The notes beneath the pieces are model-generated. The model worked only from the letters and a program-made list of their open reading frames with translations. It searched no databases and was not told the DNA's origin. DNA of 64,000 nucleotides from JAIQFL01 sp035501495 (GTDB lineage: Bacteria > Acidobacteriota > Terriglobia > Bryobacterales > Bryobacteraceae): contig DATJWB010000218.1 of assembly GCA_035501495.1 (NCBI GenBank), forward strand, positions 1 to 64,000. The letters run 5' to 3'. Below, piece by piece: positions 26,035 to 36,633 of the stretch. Each line of letters starts with the position of its first letter. Position 1 is the stretch's first letter. The translations under genes and the position numbers were made by a program.

Positions 26035-26745
26035 TCAATCCAGCCAGGCCTCGCGGAGGCGCACCGGGGCTTCGGGGACCGCGCCGAAGCGGCGCTCCCG
26101 TCCGCGAAACTCGCGGACGGCCGCGGCCAGATCGTGCGGGCTGAAGTCGGGCCACATGACGCGCGAGAATACCAGTTCGGCGTAGGCGCACTCCCAGAGG
26201 AGGAAGTCGCTCAAGCGGCGCTCTCCGCCGGTGCGGATCAGCAGGTCCACGGGCGGGCCGAGCGCGCTTCCAAGAGCGTCCAGCGATAGCTCGGGCGCGC
26301 ACCGCGCCGCCGAGAGAATGGCGTCGCGCGCCGAATAGTCAACCGCGATTCTGAGGCGCAGACGGGTGCCGAGGGCGGTAGCCGCTTCGACGCGGGCAAT
26401 TGCGGCGGCCAGCGAGGGGGCGAGCCGGTCGCGCCGGCCGATGACCTCCAGCCGGATCCCCTCCGCGACACAGCGCGGCGTCTCCTTCGACATGTAGATT
26501 GAGAGCAGGCGCATGAGCGCTTCCACCTCGGCAGGCGGCCGCCGCCAGTTGTCCGAGGAGAAGGCGAATAGTGTGAGGATGCCGATGCCGTTCCGGGGAG
26601 CGGCCTCGACAATGCGCCCGACGGTCTCGACGCCGGCACGATGTCCCGCCGGTCGGGGGAGGCCGCGCGCCACGGCCCAACGGCCGTTGCCATCCATGAT
26701 GATGCCGACATGTAGAGTACTTTGAATTGCAGAGTAAAAGGCCAT
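26035..26745 (-). CDS. uppS: Undecaprenyl diphosphate synthase family protein
   Basis: 236 residues, cytoplasmic cis-prenyltransferase that elongates farnesyl diphosphate to C55 for cell wall lipid carriers. Motifs: GIIMDGNGRWAVARGLPRPA with the catalytic Asp, FAFSSDNWRRP, LLIRTGGERRLSDFLLWECA, ELVFSRVMWPDFSP. ATG 26745 gives the normal length; GTG 26757 overlaps the stop of the upstream wHTH gene. The signature reads RTGGERR where most family members have RTSGEQR. Grouping with a regulator/membrane pair is unusual for a housekeeping uppS, so this may be a second, specialised copy. Confidence 0.88.
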   Translation of the reverse strand: MAFYSAIQSTLHVGIIMDGNGRWAVARGLPRPAGHRAGVETVGRIVEAAPRNGIGILTLFAFSSDNWRRPPAEVEALMRLLSIYMSKETPRCVAEGIRLEVIGRRDRLAPSLAAAIARVEAATALGTRLRLRIAVDYSARDAILSAARCAPELSLDALGSALGPPVDLLIRTGGERRLSDFLLWECAYAELVFSRVMWPDFSPHDLAAAVREFRGRERRFGAVPEAPVRLREAWLD

Positions 26746-26753
26746 AAAAAAAA

Positions 26754-27131
26754 TCACTTCTCGCGCATGGCTTGGATCAGCGCTTCCATATGGTCGAGGT
26801 AGCGATCCAAGGCGCGCTTCCCGCCAGGCGTGAGGCGATAATCCGATTTCGGGATTCGACCTTCGAACGTCTTGGTACAGGTCACGTAGCCCGCCTCCTC
26901 CAGTTTGCGCGCGTGAACGCTCAGGTTGCCATCGGTGGCATCGAGGAGTTTCTTGAGTTCGGCAAAGGTCAGGGACTCGTTGACGGACAGGGCGCTCAGG
27001 ATGCCGAGGCGCAGGCGCTCGTGGATCAAGCGGTCGAGTTTGGGCGCCGCTAACTCCGGCGGCAGAGCATTTGGCTCCAGCGCGGTCTTCCTCTCCTTTT
27101 CCTTCCGTACCGTATTGTTCTTACCCGCCAT
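26754..27131 (-). CDS. Winged-helix transcriptional regulator
   Basis: 125 residues. A charged N-terminal tail of about 30 residues is followed by a wHTH domain of the PF13601 (HTH_34) type: LDRLIHERLRLGILSALSVN, LTFAELKKLLDATDGNLSVH, ARKLEEAGYVTCTKTFEG, then DYRLTPGGKRALDRYLDHME. The start overlaps the end of the membrane protein gene at 27121 by 11 bases, so the two form a regulator/membrane-partner pair often seen in acidobacteria, where the regulator usually controls its own operon. The stop abuts uppS. The inducer is unknown. Confidence 0.85.
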   Translation of the reverse strand: MAGKNNTVRKEKERKTALEPNALPPELAAPKLDRLIHERLRLGILSALSVNESLTFAELKKLLDATDGNLSVHARKLEEAGYVTCTKTFEGRIPKSDYRLTPGGKRALDRYLDHMEALIQAMREK

Positions 27132-27717
27132 ATTTCACCGCGATGATCGTACCGAAAACAATGTGGAGGCCGCCAAAGCCGGCCGCGAGGGCCGCATTGC
27201 CCGCCGATTGCGGCAGCAGCAGGGTGATGGTACCGGCCACCATGAAACAGGCGCCCATCACCGGCACCACCCGCACGGAGGCTCCGCCTCCCGAAACTAC
27301 AGCGGCGCCATAGAGCAGAAGCCAGGTGCCGGGGAGGAGGGCGACGTGTCCGGCGGGATAAAGCGCGATGGTCAGCACCGCTCCCGCCAGAATAGCGGGG
27401 GCAAATCCCGCAACGAACTTGCGGCCCGGTCCGGAGAGCAGGGGAATTTTGACGCGCCGCGATTTCACCGCGGTGGCGGCGATTCCGATGAGGAACGCCA
27501 CCAAGGCCTCGAGGATCCAAACGGCCAGCCATGGCTCGCTGCCGATGGCGCGATCGGCCATCCAGGCGGCCAGCAGCGCCGTCGATCCCATCAACATGCC
27601 GCCGATTCCAGGAACGGCAGTGAACGATCCGGCGCGCTCCATGGTCTGGCGGATGTACCGCAGGTTGTCCATGGCGTGTGCGTGCAGTTCCACGGGCTCA
27701 GGGCGGGGCGTACCCAT
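27121..27717 (-). CDS. Membrane protein, partner of the wHTH regulator
   Basis: About 198 residues from ATG 27717 (a start at 27753 is also possible). A short N-terminal soluble part (ELHAHAMDNLRYIRQTMERA) is followed by about six hydrophobic helices (FTAVPGIGGMLMGSTALLAA, VWILEALVAFLIGIAATAV, LPGTWLLLYGAAVVSGGGAS, GFGGLHIVFGTIIAVKYGG). The pairing with the downstream regulator is seen in sequence; its role as a sensor or transported component is inferred. No catalytic motif is visible. Confidence 0.75.
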   Translation of the reverse strand: MGTPRPEPVELHAHAMDNLRYIRQTMERAGSFTAVPGIGGMLMGSTALLAAWMADRAIGSEPWLAVWILEALVAFLIGIAATAVKSRRVKIPLLSGPGRKFVAGFAPAILAGAVLTIALYPAGHVALLPGTWLLLYGAAVVSGGGASVRVVPVMGACFMVAGTITLLLPQSAGNAALAAGFGGLHIVFGTIIAVKYGG

Positions 27718-27807
27718 GAGGACATGATACGACAGGGGCTCACGATTATTCAAGTACTTTTCGGCGTAAAGTACCAGGACCGCGCCCTATGACCTGGCGG
27801 AGCCGTC

Positions 27808-30204
27808 TCATTCCCCTCGCAAGGTAACCGCCGGATCGACACGCGCGGCGCGCAGCGCCGGAGCGCAGCACGCCAGCAGCGCGGTAAGCGCCATCCCGAG
27901 GATAGCCGCCGCGTAGCTGGCCGCGTCATTCGGCTTGACGTCATAGAGCAGGCTCGCCATCAGGCGCGTAAGGCCGGCCGCAGCCAGGACGCCGGGGCCG
28001 ATCCCCGCCGCCGCCAGTTTCATTCCCTGCCGCACCACCAGAATCACGATCTCGCGCTTCGACGCGCCGAGCGCCATGCGGACGCCGATTTCGCGTTTGC
28101 GCTGCCCCACGGACCATGCCATCACGCCGTGGATCCCGATGGCGGCCAGCAGCAGCGCCGCCGCGGCGAAGACCCCCAGGAGCAGCAACTGAAAACGCCG
28201 CGGCGCAATCGAATCGGCAAGCGCCCGATCGAGCGTCTCGATTTCGTATGCCGGCTGCGTCGCATCCACTTGCGCGAGCACCTCCCGCACCGGCCGCTCC
28301 ATCCCGCCTGCGTCCCGGAAACTGCGCACTACCACTCGCAGCGACCGGATCATGGGGAACCGCTCATATGGCATGTAGACTTCAGGCAGCGGCTCGGCGT
28401 CCAGTTGCCGCGCTTTGAAATCCGGCACGACGCCCGCGATGGAGTCGTTCAGGATCGAACCGCCGACCCTCTTCCCTACCACGGCGGCGCCCGCCTGCCG
28501 CGCGAAAGCCTGGTTCACCATGACTCCGAAGAGGCTGCCTTCGGCCGGCCAGCCGCCCTGCACCACCGGGACGCCGATGGCGCGCAGGTACCGCGGGGAG
28601 ACGGCCCGGATGACGGCGCCAATCCCGTCGCTGCCTTCCAGACGAACCGTGGTGTTCAGCGCTCCGGCATCGAGACCCGCCGCCTGGACTCCCGGAAGCG
28701 CTTCGAGGCGGCTCAGCAGTTGCTCGGTGTAGGCCTGCTTGGGCGGCCACGAGGCGTAACGCGGACCGGAAAGCGTAATGCGCATCGCGAGGATATTTTC
28801 CGGAGCAAACCCTGGCGGCCTCCGGTTCATTTGCCACAGGCTCTTGAGCATCAGCCCGGCGCCCGCCAGCAGCACGATGGCCAGACCCAGTTCCGCCGCG
28901 ACGAGAATCCCCTTGCCGCGCAGCCTGTGCAATCCGGGCGCGGCGCCGCCGGCTTTGAGCAATTCGTAAAGGTCTGCGCGCCACAGGGGAATGGCGGGGC
29001 CCAAACCGGAGAGCAGGCCTGTGGTCAGCGATAAGGCCAGGGCGAACCACAAAATATTCCCGTCGAGCGCGACCACGCCCAAATGACGTCCGCCGGAGAG
29101 CACCGCCCCGGCCAGCCAGGTCCGGCAGGCGCGCGCCAACAACAGTCCAGCGGTGCCGCCCCCGATGGCCAGCAGGAGGCTCTCGAAGAGCACCTGCCGC
29201 ACCAACTGCAGGTTTCCCGCGCCGAGGGCCGCGCGGATCGCCGTCTCCCGCTCTCGTGACGCGGCCCTCGCAATCAGCAGGTTCGCAATATTGGCGCAGG
29301 CGATCAGCAACACAAATCCGACCGCCGACAAGAGCACCACCAAGGCCCGCCGCTCGCCTCGCGCCAGCTTCTCGCGCAAGGGAGCGAAGTCGAGGCTGTC
29401 CTTCCGCTCAAAGACGGCCTTCCTGGCCGTGTAACGGGAGTAGATCGCCCGCATTTCCACCCCCGCCCGCTGGTAGCTCACACCGGGCCGCAGTTTGCCG
29501 ATCACGAAAACCGCGTGCGCGGACGGACCGAACCGCCGCTGTGCCTCCTCCCACATGACCGCCGGCAGCGGATCAGGAAGCGCGAGCATGCCCGCCGGAA
29601 TCGCGATGTATCCGTCGATGCCGCGCACTTCGTCGCCCGGGATATACTGCTGCGGAAAACTGAATTGGAAATCCTGGCGCAGCACCCCGGCAATCCGGTA
29701 GGGATGCCCGCCCAGCGTTACGGTCGTCCCGACCACCCGCGGATCGCCACTGAAACGGCGCTGGTAGAAGGGCCACGAGAGCACCAGTTCATCCGCCTCG
29801 TGTTCGCCGAAGAGCCGGCCCACCGCAGGCTGCGCCGCTGTAATCGACCAGAAATCACCGGTGATGAACGCGATCCGCTCCTGGCTGGCGGTCCCGTTGC
29901 TCACCATCGCCACGTCATCGTCGCCGTACGCTGCCACCCGCTCGAAACACCGCGACTGCGTCTTCCAGAAAAGGTATTCGGCATTCGCGGTCCAGATATC
30001 CCGGTTCTCGCTCCAGGCGAAATCGGTCATCCATACCAGCCGTTCTGCGTCCGGATAGGGCAGGGTCCGGAACAGCAGGGCATCGGCAACGCTGAATACC
30101 GCCGTGTTCATCCCGATGCCGAGTGCGAAGGTTGCGAGCACCGCCAGCGTAAACCCCGGGTTGCGTCGAAGAGCCCGCGAGGCGTATCGCAAGTCCTGCA
30201 ACAT
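27808..30204 (-). CDS. MacB/FtsX-type permease of the acidobacterial (ADOP-like) family
   Basis: 798 residues. The start MLQDLRYASRALRRNPGFTL followed by AVLATFALGIGMNTAVFSVA is the family hallmark. A MacB-type periplasmic domain lies between helix 1 and helix 2 (about 50-240). A first FtsX domain follows (about 285-400, LIACANIANLLIARAASRER), then a second periplasmic domain and a second FtsX domain (about 680-790, WSVGQRKREIGVRMALGASK). There is no ATPase gene adjacent. Such genes occur in many copies in acidobacteria and their substrates are unknown; peptide or antibiotic export is assumed from MacB. Confidence 0.9.
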   Translation of the reverse strand: MLQDLRYASRALRRNPGFTLAVLATFALGIGMNTAVFSVADALLFRTLPYPDAERLVWMTDFAWSENRDIWTANAEYLFWKTQSRCFERVAAYGDDDVAMVSNGTASQERIAFITGDFWSITAAQPAVGRLFGEHEADELVLSWPFYQRRFSGDPRVVGTTVTLGGHPYRIAGVLRQDFQFSFPQQYIPGDEVRGIDGYIAIPAGMLALPDPLPAVMWEEAQRRFGPSAHAVFVIGKLRPGVSYQRAGVEMRAIYSRYTARKAVFERKDSLDFAPLREKLARGERRALVVLLSAVGFVLLIACANIANLLIARAASRERETAIRAALGAGNLQLVRQVLFESLLLAIGGGTAGLLLARACRTWLAGAVLSGGRHLGVVALDGNILWFALALSLTTGLLSGLGPAIPLWRADLYELLKAGGAAPGLHRLRGKGILVAAELGLAIVLLAGAGLMLKSLWQMNRRPPGFAPENILAMRITLSGPRYASWPPKQAYTEQLLSRLEALPGVQAAGLDAGALNTTVRLEGSDGIGAVIRAVSPRYLRAIGVPVVQGGWPAEGSLFGVMVNQAFARQAGAAVVGKRVGGSILNDSIAGVVPDFKARQLDAEPLPEVYMPYERFPMIRSLRVVVRSFRDAGGMERPVREVLAQVDATQPAYEIETLDRALADSIAPRRFQLLLLGVFAAAALLLAAIGIHGVMAWSVGQRKREIGVRMALGASKREIVILVVRQGMKLAAAGIGPGVLAAAGLTRLMASLLYDVKPNDAASYAAAILGMALTALLACCAPALRAARVDPAVTLRGE

Positions 30205-30271
30205 TCCCCTTTAGACGCCGCCGGCGGGAATTTGCTTCCGGCCGCGACACGTCGGGAGGCCTCTTTCCGAA

Positions 30272-30291
30272 AAGGGTCGAAACCGACCCTT
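30272..30291 (+). promoter_or_regulatory. Stem-loop upstream of the His-rich gene
   Basis: AAGGGTCG (30272-30279) and CGACCCTT (30284-30291) form a perfect 8-bp stem with an AAAC loop, about 40 bases before ATG 30331. TTCC and GGAA on the outside can extend it. It lies between two divergent genes, so it may be an operator or a 5' leader structure. Confidence 0.4.
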
Positions 30292-30330
30292 GGAAGGCGG
30301 AATGCAGCTACCGGACCAAGGAGGCGTGAT

Positions 30331-30498
30331 ATGCGAAGACTACTCTCGGTTGGCGCACTTCTCGCCGCGTCGACTCTGACGCTCTGGCACCCCCAACCCG
30401 CCGAAGCCGCCAGGGTGGTAATTGTGGTGGGGCATCATCGCCACCATCGTCACCACCGATACTACAGACACGGCTACTACGGGGGTTATTACCGCTAG
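30331..30498 (+). CDS. Small exported His/Tyr-rich protein
   Basis: 55 residues. Signal peptide MRRLLSVGALLAASTLTLWH, ending near PAEA, then VVIVVGHHRHHRHHRYYRHG and YYGGYYR. The mature part is almost entirely His, Arg, Tyr and Gly, a composition that could bind metal ions or a polyanion. AAGGAGGCG at 30319-30327 sets the start precisely. The gene is too short for family assignment. A GC-rich hairpin lies just downstream (30526-30553) without a T-run. Confidence 0.6.
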   Translation: MRRLLSVGALLAASTLTLWHPQPAEAARVVIVVGHHRHHRHHRYYRHGYYGGYYR

Positions 30499-30665
30499 GG
30501 CATCGGGATTAAGACGCAATAGGTTCGGAGCCGGGCCTTCGGTTTCGGCTCCGGATGTATCGTTGTCCAGTGCTCCGCGGTACAGAGCTATCGGGGCTTT
30601 CCCACCCGGCATGCGCGCGACTGAGGCGGCCCGGATCAACGCCGATCTTTACATAACCCCTCTGG

Positions 30666-30671
30666 CATAAT
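30666..30671 (+). promoter_or_regulatory. Extended -10 box before the FkbH/carrier gene, likely leaderless
   Basis: TGGCATAAT carries a TG extension and a CATAAT hexamer ending eight bases before the ATG at 30680. No ribosome binding site lies between, and no -35 box is clear. Confidence 0.4.
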
Positions 30672-30679
30672 GGAACTTC

Positions 30680-32737
<2,058 letters not shown>

Positions 32738-32754
32738 TCGGGCGGCACGCACGA

Positions 32755-32840
32755 AAACCACTGCAGCAATGAACTGGCCGGCGGCCGACGAGCGCCGAGA
32801 GGGAGTCTCGGCACGGCAGGCAGGAGTGCCTGCGCCACGT
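32755..32840 (-). repeat. Dispersed intergenic repeat, copy c
   Basis: On the minus strand, GTGGCGCAGGCACTCCTGCC plus five bases differs from the core of copies b and e by one base. It is followed by GCCGAGACTCCCTCTCGGC, a short palindrome like that in copy b. It occupies the gap between the carrier-protein gene and the first glycosyltransferase gene. Confidence 0.7.
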
Positions 32841-32860
32841 CACATTTTGAGCAGCTTCTC

Positions 32861-34057
32861 ATGCGCATTCTGCTGACGGCCAACGCGTCCTACGAACCGC
32901 CTCGCGGGGGGGCCACTCGCAGCAACCTGATCTGGCTCGACCACCTCGCCTCGCATGGCCACGAGTGCCGCATCGTCTCAGGAGCGGCGGGCGAAGGCGC
33001 CGAACTGCGCTTCCACGAATCGATCGCGGTGATGGCCGTCGAGGAACCGGTGCGGCGAGTCCAGATTCTGCGGCAACAGATTTGCGAGTTCCGGCCCGAC
33101 TGGGTGCTGGTGTCGTCGGAAGACCTCGGCCACTCGCTGCTTCGGGAGGCGCATCACTCCGCTCGCGGGCGGGTGGTCTACCTCGCGCACACGCCGCAAT
33201 TCTACCCTTTCGGCCCGGCGAGCTGGATTCCGGATCGCCATGCGGCCGAACTGGCCGCCCAATCCGCGGGAATCGTGGCGATCGGACGACACATGGCGGA
33301 ATATATCGAGCGCGAACTGGGACGGCATGTGGAGGTGATTCATCCTCCCATCTACCGGACCGGCCCCATCGAGAGCCCGCCTGACGATGGGCTCATCACT
33401 ATGATCAATCCCTGCGCGGTAAAAGGGATTTCGATTTTTTTGAGCGTTGCCGAGCGCTTGCCGCATCGCAAATTCGGCCTGGTGCCGGGATGGGGAACAA
33501 CCGCCGGGGACCGGCGGGCGCTGGAGCGCCTGCCCAACGTGCAGTTTCTTCCCAACGCCCGGCGCATCGAAGACGTGCTGGCGAAGACGCGCGTGCTGCT
33601 GATGCCGTCCTTGTGGTACGAGGGGTTCGGGTTGATCGTCATGGAAAGCATGCTGCGCGCGATTCCGGTGGTGTCGAGCAATTCGGGCGGGTTACAGGAG
33701 GCCAAGCGAGGCACGGGGTATGTCATTCCGGTGCGAACCATCGAGCGCTATCAGCCGGTGTTCGACGAGCACGCCATGCCGAAGCCGGTAGTCCCCGACA
33801 ACGATCCCGCGCCGTGGGTGGCGGCGATCGAGGAGCTGCTGACCGACATTGCCGCCTACCGGCGTGAATCGGAAGCGTCGCGCGTAGTGGCCGAGAAGTT
33901 CGTGGCAGGGTTGGACCCGGGCGACATGGAGCGCTTTCTGATGGGGCTGCGGCCGCGAGAGGCGGCGCGGGCGGAGCGGCCCACGATCGAGACGCTGTCG
34001 CCGGCCAAGCGGGCCTTGCTGCTGGAGCGGCTGCACAAGCGCCGCCTGGGCCGCTGA
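32861..34057 (+). CDS. GT4-type glycosyltransferase with an assembly-line-like C-terminal tail
   Basis: 398 residues, two Rossmann-like halves of a GT-B retaining glycosyltransferase. N-half: MRILLTANASYEPPRGGATR. C-half: INPCAVKGISIFLSVAERLP and the EX7E donor-site motif in YEGFGLIVMESMLRAIPVV. The last 23 residues read ETLSPAKRALLLERLHKR, very like the short helix at the start of condensation domains in NRPS modules. It shares many blocks with the next protein (NPCAVKGISIFL, RYQP-DE), so the two arose by duplication. Sugar donor and acceptor are unknown. The stop is TGA overlapping the next ATG (TGAATG). Confidence 0.85.
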   Translation: MRILLTANASYEPPRGGATRSNLIWLDHLASHGHECRIVSGAAGEGAELRFHESIAVMAVEEPVRRVQILRQQICEFRPDWVLVSSEDLGHSLLREAHHSARGRVVYLAHTPQFYPFGPASWIPDRHAAELAAQSAGIVAIGRHMAEYIERELGRHVEVIHPPIYRTGPIESPPDDGLITMINPCAVKGISIFLSVAERLPHRKFGLVPGWGTTAGDRRALERLPNVQFLPNARRIEDVLAKTRVLLMPSLWYEGFGLIVMESMLRAIPVVSSNSGGLQEAKRGTGYVIPVRTIERYQPVFDEHAMPKPVVPDNDPAPWVAAIEELLTDIAAYRRESEASRVVAEKFVAGLDPGDMERFLMGLRPREAARAERPTIETLSPAKRALLLERLHKRRLGR

Positions 34058-36031
34058 ATGCGCATCCTGCTGGCCCAGAATTCGCTCTACTACCCGGCGC
34101 ACGGGGGCGGCGACAAGTCCAACCGGCTGCTGATGGAGGCGCTGGCCGCGCGCGGGCACTCGTGCCGGGTGGTGGCGCGCATCGCCGCTTTCGGTGAGGC
34201 GGAGCACGGGCGCTACCTGGCGGCACTCGAGGCGCACGGTGTGCAGCCTCGCGAGGCCTCGGGCGGCGTGGTGTCGTTCGCGCTCGGCGGCGCGCAGATC
34301 GACGTCGTCACGAACACCAATCTGCGGGACCACTTCGCGGCCCGCCTGGAGAGCTTCCGGCCGGATGCCATTCTGGCCTCGACGGACGATCCGGCGCAGT
34401 TGCTGCTCGACGCGGCCCTGCGGGACGGGCACGCGCGGGTCTTCTACCTGGCGCGCGCCACGCTGGCGGTGCCGTTCGGGCCCGATTGCGCGTTTCCCAG
34501 CGAGGCCAAGACGGATCGAATCCGCGGGTGCGCCCTGGTGGTCGGGGTGAGCCAGTATGTGGCCGATTATTTCCGCCGGTATGCCGGGATCGAGGCGGTG
34601 CACGTGCCGATCTCGCTGCTGGAGCCCGGCGAGTGGCCGGAACTGGGGAGCTTCGACAACGAATTCGTGACGCTGGTGAACCCTTGCGCGGTGAAAGGCA
34701 TTTCGATTTTCCTGGCACTGGCGGCGGCATTTCCGGAGACGGCGTTTGCCGGGGTGCCGACCTGGGGCGCCAATCGGGAGGACCGCGCCGCGCTGGCCGT
34801 GCACCGCAACGTGCGGGTGCTCGACCCGGTGGACGATATCGATCTCCTGCTCCGGCGGACGAAGGTGCTGCTGGTGCCGTCGCTGTGGGCGGAGGCGCGG
34901 TCGCGGATCGTGCTGGAGGCCATGCTGCGGGGGGTTCCGGTGATCGCGAGCAACGTGGGCGGGATTCCGGAAGCGAAGATGGGGGTGCCGTACCTGCTGC
35001 CGGTGGTGCCGATCGCCAGGTACCAGCCCCGGCTGGACGAACAGATGGTGCCGGTGGCAGAGGTGCCGCCGCAGGACATCGGCCCGTGGAAGAAGGCGCT
35101 CGGCCGGCTGCTGACGGATCGCGATCATTACCGCGAGATCGCGCGGCAGTCGCGGGCGGCGGGGCTGGAGTATGCCCGGCGGCTGAGCGTCGAGCCTTTC
35201 GAACGGCTGCTCGAGGAGACGAAGCCGGTGAGGCAGGTGACTGCCGTGCCCGCAAAATCGTCCGCGGACACGCTTTCTCCCGAGAAGCGGCGCTTATTGG
35301 CGCTGCGTCTTCGCAAGAAGGCTCCATCCGCGGCGTGGTTTCCGGGCGCCGATTCGGTACAGGGGCTCCGGCTGTTCTGGTTTCCGCACGCGGGGGGCGG
35401 CACGGGACAGGCCGGCAACCTGCCCTGCGTATGTCCGGTGCGGCTTCCCGGGCGCGAGTCACGCATCGCCGAGGCGCCCTTCGAAAGAATGAGCGCGCTG
35501 GTGGACGCTCTCGGGGGAGCGATGGAGCCGTATCTCGCACAGCCGTTCGCTTTTTTCGGACACAGCATGGGCGCGGCGGTGGCGTTCGAGTTGACGCGGC
35601 TGCTGCGCCGCCGGGGAAGCCCCCTTCCACGGGTGCTGATTGCTTCCGCCGCGCGGGCCCCGCAGTATCGCCGGAACTACACTCCTCCTCCGCCACCCTC
35701 GGACAGCCAGTTCCTCGAGCAACTGCGCCGCCTGGAGGGCATTCCCGGCGAGTTCCTGGATCAGACGTCATCGATGGGGACGATTCTCGAAGCGTTGAAG
35801 GCGGATGCAGCGCTCTATCGCAATTACGTGTACAGCGAGGATGCGCCACTTCCCTGCCCCATTCGGGCCTACGGCGGCGAAAGCGATCCGAACATCCGGC
35901 GGGAGCATCTGGAGGCGTGGGGCGAGCAGACGAGCGCGGCGTTCGCCGTGCGCCTGTTCGCCGGCGGGCACTTCTATCTCCGGGAGCATGCGGCGGAATT
36001 TCAGGCGGCGCTGGAGGCGGACCTCGCATGA
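34058..36031 (+). CDS. Glycosyltransferase fused to a type II thioesterase
   Basis: 657 residues in two parts. Residues 1-395 are a GT4-type glycosyltransferase paralogous to the previous gene (ALVVGVSQYVADYFRRY, VPSLWAEARSRIVLEAML with an EX7E motif). A linker near 404-421 has DTLSPEKRRLLALRLRKK. Residues 425-655 are an alpha/beta-hydrolase thioesterase of the GrsT/type II class: LFWFPHAGGGTGQAGNL, the nucleophile Ser503 in FFGHSMGAAVAFEL, and the catalytic His in FAGGHFYLREHAAEF. I know of no standard family with this fusion. It suggests that the glycosylated or acylated product is released from the carrier protein by the same chain. Confidence 0.85.
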   Translation: MRILLAQNSLYYPAHGGGDKSNRLLMEALAARGHSCRVVARIAAFGEAEHGRYLAALEAHGVQPREASGGVVSFALGGAQIDVVTNTNLRDHFAARLESFRPDAILASTDDPAQLLLDAALRDGHARVFYLARATLAVPFGPDCAFPSEAKTDRIRGCALVVGVSQYVADYFRRYAGIEAVHVPISLLEPGEWPELGSFDNEFVTLVNPCAVKGISIFLALAAAFPETAFAGVPTWGANREDRAALAVHRNVRVLDPVDDIDLLLRRTKVLLVPSLWAEARSRIVLEAMLRGVPVIASNVGGIPEAKMGVPYLLPVVPIARYQPRLDEQMVPVAEVPPQDIGPWKKALGRLLTDRDHYREIARQSRAAGLEYARRLSVEPFERLLEETKPVRQVTAVPAKSSADTLSPEKRRLLALRLRKKAPSAAWFPGADSVQGLRLFWFPHAGGGTGQAGNLPCVCPVRLPGRESRIAEAPFERMSALVDALGGAMEPYLAQPFAFFGHSMGAAVAFELTRLLRRRGSPLPRVLIASAARAPQYRRNYTPPPPPSDSQFLEQLRRLEGIPGEFLDQTSSMGTILEALKADAALYRNYVYSEDAPLPCPIRAYGGESDPNIRREHLEAWGEQTSAAFAVRLFAGGHFYLREHAAEFQAALEADLA

Positions 36032-36624
36032 TCGCGGGGGAGATCGAGGTCTGGCGGATTCGATTGGACGACGCCAAGGTGCCCCCGCCAACTGCGGAGG
36101 AGGCAGAGCGCGCGGCGCGGTTCTTGAGGCCGGAATTGGCGGACCGCTATTTGCGGGCCCACGGGGCCATGCGCGCGATTCTCGGACGCTTCACTTCGGC
36201 CGCGCTCGAGTTCGCGGCCACTTCGTGGGGGAAGCCGTACCTGCCCGGCGCGCCCGGGGTGAAATTCAATCTCTCGCATTCGCACGAGATGGCCCTGGTG
36301 GCGGTAGCTCTGGAGGTGGAAGTCGGAGTGGACGTGGAGAGAGTGCGCGACCTGCCGGACAAGCCCGCGCTGGTGGAGCGGTTCTTTCCGCCCGGCGAGG
36401 CGGCGGCCCATGAGGCCGCCCCACCATCCTGCCGGGACCGTGATTTCTTTCGCCGCTGGACGCGCATCGAAGCGGTCCTCAAAGCGCGCGGAGTCGGCCT
36501 CTACGGTTTAGGGGCGGACCCCGAAGGAGAATGGAGCGTGGAGGAGATCGAGGCCGGCGACGAGTACACGGCCGCGGTGGCCGCACCGAGAGCCGGGATG
36601 AAGGTCCGGATCGTCGATTATTAG
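36028..36624 (+). CDS. Sfp-type phosphopantetheinyl transferase
   Basis: 198 residues. It attaches the phosphopantetheine arm to carrier Ser residues, here presumably Ser610 of the FkbH/carrier protein. Family signs: YLRAHGAMRAILGRF, the substrate Gly-Lys-Pro segment WGKPYLPGAPGVKFNLSHS, the Mg-binding motif GVDVERV (Asp102, Glu104), and WTRIEAVLKARGVGL, where the usual WxxKEA reads WTRIEA (Glu148 kept, Lys replaced by Ile). ATG 36028 overlaps the stop of the thioesterase gene (ATGA). Its position as last gene of the cluster supports a dedicated role. Confidence 0.88.
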   Translation: MIAGEIEVWRIRLDDAKVPPPTAEEAERAARFLRPELADRYLRAHGAMRAILGRFTSAALEFAATSWGKPYLPGAPGVKFNLSHSHEMALVAVALEVEVGVDVERVRDLPDKPALVERFFPPGEAAAHEAAPPSCRDRDFFRRWTRIEAVLKARGVGLYGLGADPEGEWSVEEIEAGDEYTAAVAAPRAGMKVRIVDY

Positions 36625-36633
36625 CGGTTTAAT

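Noticed and set aside
30526..30553. GC-rich hairpin (CGGAGCCG with CGGCTCCG) after the His-rich gene as a terminator
   Set aside because: The loop is 12 bases and there is no T-run on either strand; kept only as a remark in the gene entry.
34308..36077. A 589-codon minus-strand frame over the glycosyltransferase-thioesterase gene
   Set aside because: The translation is Pro/Arg/Ala low complexity with no start site or domain; it mirrors the strong codon bias of the plus-strand gene.
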